NCBI GenBank assembly: GCA_034435395.1
Contig: DAOTXK010000369.1
Span: forward strand, 1-9,513
Reading direction: 5' to 3'
DNA length: 9,513 nt
Source: DAOTXK01 sp034435395
GTDB lineage: Bacteria > Chloroflexota > Anaerolineae > Aggregatilineales > Ch27
The stretch's first letter is position 1. Each line of letters starts with the position of its first letter. The notes beneath the pieces were generated by a model, which was given only the letters and a program-made list of their open reading frames with translations, did no database searches and was not told the DNA's origin. Made by a program: the position numbers and the translations under genes. Shown one piece after another: positions 5,131-9,513 of the stretch.

Positions 5131-7524
5131 ATGAGCAAAAGACCTTATTATCGAGTGGCGGCGCTGCTGGTCCTCGCTGGCGTGTTGCTGGCCGGGCGGC
5201 CCGCCCAGGCCCAGGGTGGCGAGCTGCCGTTTGGCACGCCAGTGGAAGCGGTGCTCCCCGAGGGCGCGACCCACACCTACACCTTCCGCAGCGACGGCGG
5301 CGAGGCGATCACGATCCAGATGACGGCGGGTGCCGCCGCCCTCGACCCGATTCTGGAGCTTTACGGGCCGGACGGCGCGCTGCTGGCGTTTAATGATGAT
5401 GCGGCGATGGGCCAGCGGGACGCCCTGCTGGACGATGTGGCGCTGGTTGAGGAGGGCGTCTACACCCTGCTGGCGCGGTCCTATGGCAACCGGGGGAATG
5501 GGGCGTACACGCTGCTGGCCACCCGGCGGGCGGCAGCCGTGCCGGAAGTCGGCGAAGGCCAGCCGATCAGCCTCGGCGAGACCGTCTACGGCGAAATCGC
5601 CGCCCCGGAGCAGGCCGACCGCTGGACGTTTGCCGGAACAGCGGGGCAGGTGATCAGCATCGCCCTGAACCATACGCCCGCTTCAGCGCTCGATCCGTTG
5701 CTGGAATTGCGGAGGCCGGACGGCCGGACACTGGCGGAAAGCGACGATGACGGCGGCGGCACCAACAGCCTGATCAGCGGCCTGGTGTTGCCCGCCGATG
5801 GGACCTATACCATCGTGGCGCGGTCCTGGGGCAGCACCACCACCGGGGCCTACACCCTCACCCTGAGCGAGGGCGCGGTGACTCCACCCCAGGTCGGGCC
5901 GGCGGCCGGCCACACCGGCGTGATCGAGCCGGGCCAGACGGTGGAGGCGTTGCTCACGCCGGGGACGGTGGATGAGTGGACGCTCGTCGGGCGGGAAGGG
6001 CAGATTTTCAGCGCCGCCGTCTATGCCGAGGGGGACAGTTTCGATACGGTGCTTTACATCGTGAACGCCAACGGCGCTGAAGTTGCCTACGACGACGACG
6101 GCGGGCCGGGTCTCAACAGCATGGTGCTCGGCTGGGCCGTCCCGGCGGACGGCGTGTATACCATCCGCGTGGGCAGCTACAGCGGGCAGAGCGGCGGCCC
6201 CTACGCGCTGACCGTGCAGCCGGGCCGCCAGCGGGTATTGCCGGAAGGGTGGCTGCAAGGCCATTTGACCTTCGGCCTCCCCCAGCGGGGGACCTTCGCC
6301 GCCGGGCAGCTGAATCACGTCTGGCTGTTTGAGGCGGAGGCGGATCAGTGGCTGACGCTGGACTACCAGGCGGACAGCCTGGGCGGCCTGTATGTTGAGA
6401 TCATGGGGGAACGGGGCGAAGACCTCGGCTACATGGAACCCGGCCTGCTGCTGCCCATCGACGCGACCGGGACGTATTACGTGTTCGTGCAGGGTTATGA
6501 GCCGGGCGGCTACACCCTGACCCTGTCCGAAACCGAGCCGCCGCCTATCAACACCGGGGCCATCGAACCCGGCCAGACCATCGGGGTGTCGCTGGCACCC
6601 GGCGCGGAAGACGAGTGGACGTTCGTCGGGCGGGCCGGGCAGGTGTTCACCATCGCCGTTTACGCCGAAGGGGACCGCTTCGACACCGTGTTGCGGATTG
6701 TGGACGCGAGCGGCGTTGAGATCGCCTTCGATGACGACGGCGCAACGGGCCTCAACAGCATGCTGCGCGGCTGGGCCGTCCCGGCGGATGGGGCCTATAC
6801 CATCCGCGTGGGCAGCTACAGCGGGCGGGAAGGCGGTCCCTATCAACTGATCGTCATGCCGGGCGAGCGTTTTGTCTTCCCTGAGTCCTGGGTGCAGGGG
6901 CCGCTGCCGGTCCGCCAGGCGGTGGAGGGCCGCTTTGATGAGGGCAGGCTGACGCACGTCTGGACGTTTGAGGCGGGCGCGGGGCAGTCATTGGCGCTGG
7001 ACTACGCCGGAGACGTTTCGGTGGAAGTGCTGGACGCGCGAGGGGAAACCTATCTTTCCATTGTGCCGGGCGCTCCCGCCTTCTTCGACCAGGCCGGGTT
7101 GTACTACCTGGTGGTCCGGGGCTACCAGGCTGGCTCCTATGCCTTGAAGATGTACAGCGTAGAGGGAGGGCCATCCGGCGGGCGCGCCCGCGAGATAACA
7201 GTGGGTGAGACGGTCACGGCGGCGCTGGCCTCCGGCGCGGAGGACACCTGGACGTTCACCGGCGAGACCGGGCAGGTGATCTCGATAGCCGTCACCGCCG
7301 CCGGGGATTATTTTGATCCGGTGTTGTCCTTACGGGATGGCTCCGGGCGCGAGATCGCCCTCGATGACGATAGCGGCGGCGACCTCAACAGCCTGATCGC
7401 AGGCTTCAGCCTGCCCACCGACGACGAATACGCGATCGTGGTGCGCAGCTTCAACGGGCGGTCCGGCGGCCCTTATACCCTGAGCCTGACGGCGGGCCGG
7501 CCTGGCCCTGCGCCGTCAGGCTGA
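5131..7524 (+). CDS. Secreted protein made of seven PPC-like repeats
   Basis: ATG 5131 follows AAGGA (5116-5120) at ten bases. A classical Sec signal peptide (Arg/Lys-containing start, Leu/Ala core) ends RPAQA, with likely cleavage after Ala27. The rest of the 797 residues is a string of PPC-like beta-sandwich units: about 31-131, 145-247, 262-363, 373-467, 475-576, 586-676 and 687-788. Units 1, 2, 3, 5 and 7 carry an acidic loop (NDD at 88-90; DDD at 205-207, 321-323, 534-536, 745-747), usually followed by LNS or NSL; such loops may bind calcium, as in clostridial collagenase PPC domains (inference). Units 4 and 6 are shorter and lack it, with a YYVFVQGY/YYLVVRGY signature instead. Units 3+4 and 5+6 form a tandem duplication. 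There is no Thr/Pro linker, membrane anchor, sorting motif or enzyme domain, so it is probably released or held non-covalently at the surface. A structural or binding role alongside the upstream gene is inferred. Confidence 0.82.
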   Translation: MSKRPYYRVAALLVLAGVLLAGRPAQAQGGELPFGTPVEAVLPEGATHTYTFRSDGGEAITIQMTAGAAALDPILELYGPDGALLAFNDDAAMGQRDALLDDVALVEEGVYTLLARSYGNRGNGAYTLLATRRAAAVPEVGEGQPISLGETVYGEIAAPEQADRWTFAGTAGQVISIALNHTPASALDPLLELRRPDGRTLAESDDDGGGTNSLISGLVLPADGTYTIVARSWGSTTTGAYTLTLSEGAVTPPQVGPAAGHTGVIEPGQTVEALLTPGTVDEWTLVGREGQIFSAAVYAEGDSFDTVLYIVNANGAEVAYDDDGGPGLNSMVLGWAVPADGVYTIRVGSYSGQSGGPYALTVQPGRQRVLPEGWLQGHLTFGLPQRGTFAAGQLNHVWLFEAEADQWLTLDYQADSLGGLYVEIMGERGEDLGYMEPGLLLPIDATGTYYVFVQGYEPGGYTLTLSETEPPPINTGAIEPGQTIGVSLAPGAEDEWTFVGRAGQVFTIAVYAEGDRFDTVLRIVDASGVEIAFDDDGATGLNSMLRGWAVPADGAYTIRVGSYSGREGGPYQLIVMPGERFVFPESWVQGPLPVRQAVEGRFDEGRLTHVWTFEAGAGQSLALDYAGDVSVEVLDARGETYLSIVPGAPAFFDQAGLYYLVVRGYQAGSYALKMYSVEGGPSGGRAREITVGETVTAALASGAEDTWTFTGETGQVISIAVTAAGDYFDPVLSLRDGSGREIALDDDSGGDLNSLIAGFSLPTDDEYAIVVRSFNGRSGGPYTLSLTAGRPGPAPSG
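5920..7188 (+). repeat. Internal tandem duplication of a two-unit PPC block, 639-bp period
   Basis: Residues about 264-476 (5920-6558) and 477-686 (6559-7188) align with a constant offset of 213 codons: VIEPGQT with AIEPGQT, DEWTLVGREGQ with DEWTFVGRAGQ, and GWAVPADG with YTIRVGSYSG in both. The DNA is nearly identical around 6130-6185 and 6769-6824, while other parts have diverged. Each copy holds one acidic-loop unit followed by one loop-less unit. Confidence 0.8.
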
Positions 7525-7588
7525 CAGCGGCGGGGCAGCCTGGTCGCGTGACGCTTTTTCCTCCACGCGGTTTTGAGCGAGATGTTAT

Positions 7589-7617
7589 TTGACAATTTTA
7601 ACCTTATTGGGTAACTT
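7589..7617 (+). promoter_or_regulatory. Candidate promoter for the tectonin-LysM gene
   Basis: A perfect TTGACA (7589-7594) is followed after 17 bases by TAACTT (7612-7617), a weak -10. The surrounding 7580-7620 stretch is clearly AT-rich. The element lies 75 bases before the ATG at 7692 and shares its spacing and TTGGGT motif with the candidate at 3426. The 7525-7691 gap otherwise holds no gene; a short GCG-TGA-CGC then T5 at about 7545-7559 is too small to call a terminator. Confidence 0.45.
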
Positions 7618-7691
7618 ACGCTGGTGGTAATGAAGGCCACATTCTCCGCAGTGCGCAGATCAGCATCGGACTTTTTCATGGAGGAACCATC

Positions 7692-8246
7692 ATGGCTGAC
7701 TATTTCAGACTCTCAGTGGGAACGGCCAACGATGTCTGGCATCTGGATGCCGAGGGCAGGATATTTCATTGGAACGGCAGCGCCTGGAGTCAGCCAGGCA
7801 ACCCTGCTGACCGGGCCATCGACATCGCTGCCGGTACGAATGGCAGTGCCTGGCGGGTAGACCCTGCCGGCAAGATAAGTGAATGGGATGGAGCGAGTAA
7901 AACCTGGAAAGGCCCCGATACGATTGCCAAGGATGTAAAGGCGATCTCCGTCGCCCCTGACGGCACTGTCTGGTGTGTCAACAAAAATGGCACCGTTTAC
8001 TGGAAGCCCAAGGGGGGAGCCTGGACGGAAACGCCTTCCCAGCCCCGTCCAGCACCAGGGGCAACTTGGCAGTACAAGGTCCGACAGGGCGACCGGTTAT
8101 ATCAGATCGTCAGGGAGCAATACAAAGTCGGCGAGGCTCAGATCGGGCCTATCGTCGAACAAATCGTCGCCTTGAACAAAGATAAAATCGCTGACCGCGA
8201 CAATATCCCCGCCGGGATTACGCTCACCATGCCGCCACGGCAGTGA
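7692..8246 (+). CDS. Tectonin-like repeat protein with C-terminal LysM domain, no signal peptide
   Basis: ATG 7692 follows GGAGG (7680-7684) at seven bases; the product has 184 residues. The N-terminal part has three repeats of the tectonin/TECPR type: DVWHLDAEGRIFHWNGSAW (14-32), a unit with GSAWRVDPAGKISEWDG (41-71) and GTVWCVNKNGTVYW (81-111). Tectonin repeats build beta-propellers that in several lectins bind bacterial surface sugars. Three repeats are fewer than one propeller needs, so assembly as an oligomer is possible. A Pro-rich linker (116-123) leads to a LysM domain (127-181): YKVRQGDRLYQIVREQY, LNKDKI, then IPAGITLTMP. LysM domains bind peptidoglycan or other N-acetylglucosamine polymers, but leaderless LysM proteins such as YgaU stay in the cytoplasm, and LysM also occurs in phage-tail and contractile-injection parts. 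No such genes are nearby. The lone gene is bounded by its own promoter candidate and a terminator. Codons look less GC-rich than in its neighbours. Role unknown. Confidence 0.75.
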   Translation: MADYFRLSVGTANDVWHLDAEGRIFHWNGSAWSQPGNPADRAIDIAAGTNGSAWRVDPAGKISEWDGASKTWKGPDTIAKDVKAISVAPDGTVWCVNKNGTVYWKPKGGAWTETPSQPRPAPGATWQYKVRQGDRLYQIVREQYKVGEAQIGPIVEQIVALNKDKIADRDNIPAGITLTMPPRQ

Positions 8247-8323
8247 GCGCCTGAGCCGATAAACAGGGGGCCTCTGCCAGCGAATCAGGCTGGCCATGGC
8301 CCAGTGGCATATATCGCTGAACA

Positions 8324-8354
8324 CGGGGGGCGACGGCTGTCGTCCCCCGCTTTT
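8324..8354 (+). terminator. Strong intrinsic terminator after the tectonin-LysM gene
   Basis: An 11-bp stem (8324-8334 with 8339-8349, one G-T pair) encloses the four-base loop GGCT and is followed by C and TTTT (8351-8354). It lies 78 bases after the plus-strand stop codon. The T tract exists only in the plus direction, so it serves the plus-strand gene; the minus-strand gene ending at 8385 could use the stem only poorly. Confidence 0.8.
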
Positions 8355-8384
8355 CCCTGCCGGGTGATGCCCAGGCGCGCGCCG

Positions 8385-8969
8385 TCACCGCGCCCAGACG
8401 GTGAACGGCTGTGACCAGACCGTGGGGTTGAGCGTGGCTCTGGGGGCGGGCGTCCAGGGGGTGAAGGTCGGCGAGGGGGTGAAGGTCGCCGTCGGGGTGG
8501 GAGTGAGGGTGATCGACGGCGTGGCCGTTGGCGTCGGGGTGGGCGTGGCGGCTGGCAGAGGGGTTTCGGTCGGCGCGGTCAGCACGAAGGCTGCCAGCGA
8601 CATCAGCAGCGGCTGGCCGTTGGCGGCGTACTCCGCGACCCAGCCGGTGCGCTCTTCTGGGGCCGGGCCGTCGGCGCTCCAGGCATCGACCCGCCGGTAG
8701 GCGACCTGCCACCATAACAACCCCTCCCGGCAGACCGGCCATCCCAGGGCGGTGAGCGTGCTGCCCGCCGGCAGCCGGTCAACCGGCGTCCCGGCAGGCG
8801 TCCGGCGCACCTGGACGCCGGTCTCCGACACCACGATCACGGTCATGCCCCGTTCCAGGGCGCTGTCCGGGCATGGCCCGTTGCCCTGCGCGCCAGCCAG
8901 GCGAGCAGCCATGATCACCGCCGACAGCCATCCCAGCGCCAGGATGAGCAGCCGTCTGTCAACCGTCAT
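8385..8969 (-). CDS. Secreted SH3b-domain protein with Thr/Pro-rich C-terminal tail
   Basis: The minus-strand ATG is at 8969-8967, with GGGGAG about twelve bases upstream; the product has 194 residues. A signal peptide of about 27 residues (RR-LLILALGWLSAVIMAA-RLAGA) is followed by a bacterial SH3 (SH3_3-like) domain at about 42-122: VQVRRTPAG, VDRLPAGSTLTALG, WWQVAY, GWVAEY. Such domains in secreted proteins often bind cell-wall peptides or act as spacer modules. Cys33 and Cys80 could form a disulfide. Residues 132-183 are almost wholly Thr, Pro, Ala and Ser (PTPTPTAT, TPTPTATFTPSPTFTP), and the protein ends only eleven residues later at VWAR, with no anchor after the tail. The tail may cross the wall, be glycosylated, or be a linker whose partner was lost; these are inferences. 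It converges on the tectonin-LysM gene and diverges from the gene at 9139. Confidence 0.78.
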   Translation of the reverse strand: MTVDRRLLILALGWLSAVIMAARLAGAQGNGPCPDSALERGMTVIVVSETGVQVRRTPAGTPVDRLPAGSTLTALGWPVCREGLLWWQVAYRRVDAWSADGPAPEERTGWVAEYAANGQPLLMSLAAFVLTAPTETPLPAATPTPTPTATPSITLTPTPTATFTPSPTFTPWTPAPRATLNPTVWSQPFTVWAR

Positions 8970-9043
8970 CGGAGCCGTTCACTCCCCGCAGCCCCCGCAG
9001 ATGGGAACCGGCTGGCTACGGCCAGGCCGCGTACCGATCCCGC

Positions 9044-9072
9044 ATTGTACCGGGGTTCTAGCAACTTTCCAA
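9044..9072 (-). promoter_or_regulatory. Candidate promoter for the minus-strand SH3b gene
   Basis: On the minus strand, TTGGAA (9072-9067, four of six) and TACAAT (9049-9044, five of six) are separated by 17 bases. The -10 is about 75 bases upstream of the ATG at 8969. It lies immediately next to the plus-strand TATAAT at 9079, giving a compact divergent promoter region. Confidence 0.4.
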
Positions 9073-9078
9073 CAAATG

Positions 9079-9102
9079 TATAATGGGTAATTGTGATATG
9101 AT
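9079..9102 (+). promoter_or_regulatory. Candidate promoter elements for the gene at 9139
   Basis: Two -10-like elements lie in an AT-rich patch: a perfect TATAAT (9079-9084) with no good -35, and TGATATGAT (9094-9102), which fits an extended -10 (TG-N-TATGAT) and would need no -35. They lie 54 and 36 bases upstream of the ATG. Confidence 0.4.
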
Positions 9103-9138
9103 GGCGCTAGGACAACTGGGTTGTGCGGAGGAAGAGCC

Positions 9139-9513
9139 ATGCGAGCGGTGTTCCCGGCAAGGTGGGCGCTGGTGATGGCGCTGGTGGTGTTGGTCGTGAT
9201 CCTGCTGGCGGCTTTTGCGTGCGGGTATTGGGTGTTGCCGCCGCTGCTGTTTCCCCAACCGTTGGCGGTTCAATCGGTCGCCCAACTGCCCAGCCCGACC
9301 TTTGATCTCGCGGCCCAGGGGCCGGGCGCGCCCACCTGGACGCCGGTCACCACGCCGACGGATACGCTTACGCCGACCGATACCTTCACGCCAACGCCCA
9401 CCTGGACGCCCATCAACATCGTGGCGACCTATACCCCGTCCCTGAACTACACACCTTCCGAAACCCTCATCCACACCCGGACGATCACGCCATCGGACAC
9501 GCCGCCGCCAACC
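9139..9513 (+). CDS. Membrane-anchored or lipidated protein with Thr/Pro-rich stalk, 3' end missing
   Basis: ATG 9139 follows GGAGGA (9127-9132) at six bases. The frame stays open to the window end, giving 125 residues. A short start with two Arg (MRAVFPARW) leads into a long hydrophobic segment (about 9-28, Val/Leu/Ala-rich), which ends AAFAC (Cys28). It could be an uncleaved N-terminal membrane anchor or a lipoprotein signal with a loose lipobox. From residue 51 the chain is Thr/Pro/Ser-rich (TWTPVTTPTDTLTPTDTF, TPTPTWTP) through to the edge, as expected of an extracytoplasmic stalk before a domain that lies beyond the window. The function cannot be named. It resembles the other exported proteins here in linker style and is divergent from the SH3b gene. 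Confidence 0.7.
   Translation, partial: MRAVFPARWALVMALVVLVVILLAAFACGYWVLPPLLFPQPLAVQSVAQLPSPTFDLAAQGPGAPTWTPVTTPTDTLTPTDTFTPTPTWTPINIVATYTPSLNYTPSETLIHTRTITPSDTPPPT

Noticed and set aside
5683..6957. Long open frame on the minus strand (424 codons) across the seven-repeat gene
   Set aside because: It is antisense to a gene with a clear signal peptide and repeats, its product shows no domain logic, and such frames are common opposite GC-rich repetitive coding DNA.
7495..7560. Hairpin around the stop codon of the seven-repeat gene as a terminator
   Set aside because: Pairing (GCCC/GGGC, GCC/GGC, GTC/GAC) is broken by internal loops, and the nearest T run (about 7555) is not attached to it.
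8400..8580. Low-complexity GGGGTG/GGCGTG-rich tract that could pass for a DNA repeat or a plus-strand Gly/Val-rich gene
   Set aside because: It is the reverse complement of the Thr/Pro codons of the minus-strand SH3b protein tail, and the plus-strand frame has no start signals.

Overview
The window is GC-rich bacterial DNA with compact genes, good Shine-Dalgarno sites and several extracytoplasmic proteins carrying Thr/Pro linkers of the 'TPTPT' type. Together with repeated PPC domains, this style is typical of Chloroflexota (Anaerolineae-like). The taxonomic call is an inference from protein style, not from a marker gene.

Layout. (1) 1-476, plus: the 3' part of a glucosamine-6-phosphate deaminase/isomerase-family gene (NagB-like). 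(2) 477-885: a non-coding stretch with a possible terminator, an AT-rich promoter island, a GAAC-N4-GTTC palindrome that resembles a Gram-positive LexA box, and a leader with competing inverted repeats. (3) 886-3315, plus: an 809-residue stand-alone GHKL (Hsp90/MutL/MORC-type) ATPase with a beta-rich C-terminal half and no recognised partner gene. (4) 3538-5064 and 5131-7524, plus: two adjacent exported proteins built almost wholly of PPC-type beta-sandwich repeats (four and seven units), probably one operon. (5) 7692-8246, plus: a small leaderless protein joining tectonin-like propeller repeats to a C-terminal LysM domain, followed by a strong intrinsic terminator at 8324-8354. (6) 8385-8969, minus: a secreted SH3b-domain protein ending in a Thr/Pro-rich tail. 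(7) From 9139, plus: the start of a membrane-anchored or lipidated protein with a Thr/Pro-rich stalk, cut by the window end and divergent from (6).

How they fit together. Genes 3538 to the window end look like a surface-protein neighbourhood: modular adhesive or carbohydrate/peptidoglycan-binding domains (PPC, tectonin, LysM, SH3b) on flexible Thr/Pro stalks. None of them shows an enzymatic domain. The GHKL ATPase stands apart. It has an intact nucleotide-binding site and its own regulatory region, and it is the best candidate for undescribed biology (a possible defence or DNA-damage-linked role), but nothing in the window proves that. I see no RNA gene, CRISPR array, transposase or insertion sequence.
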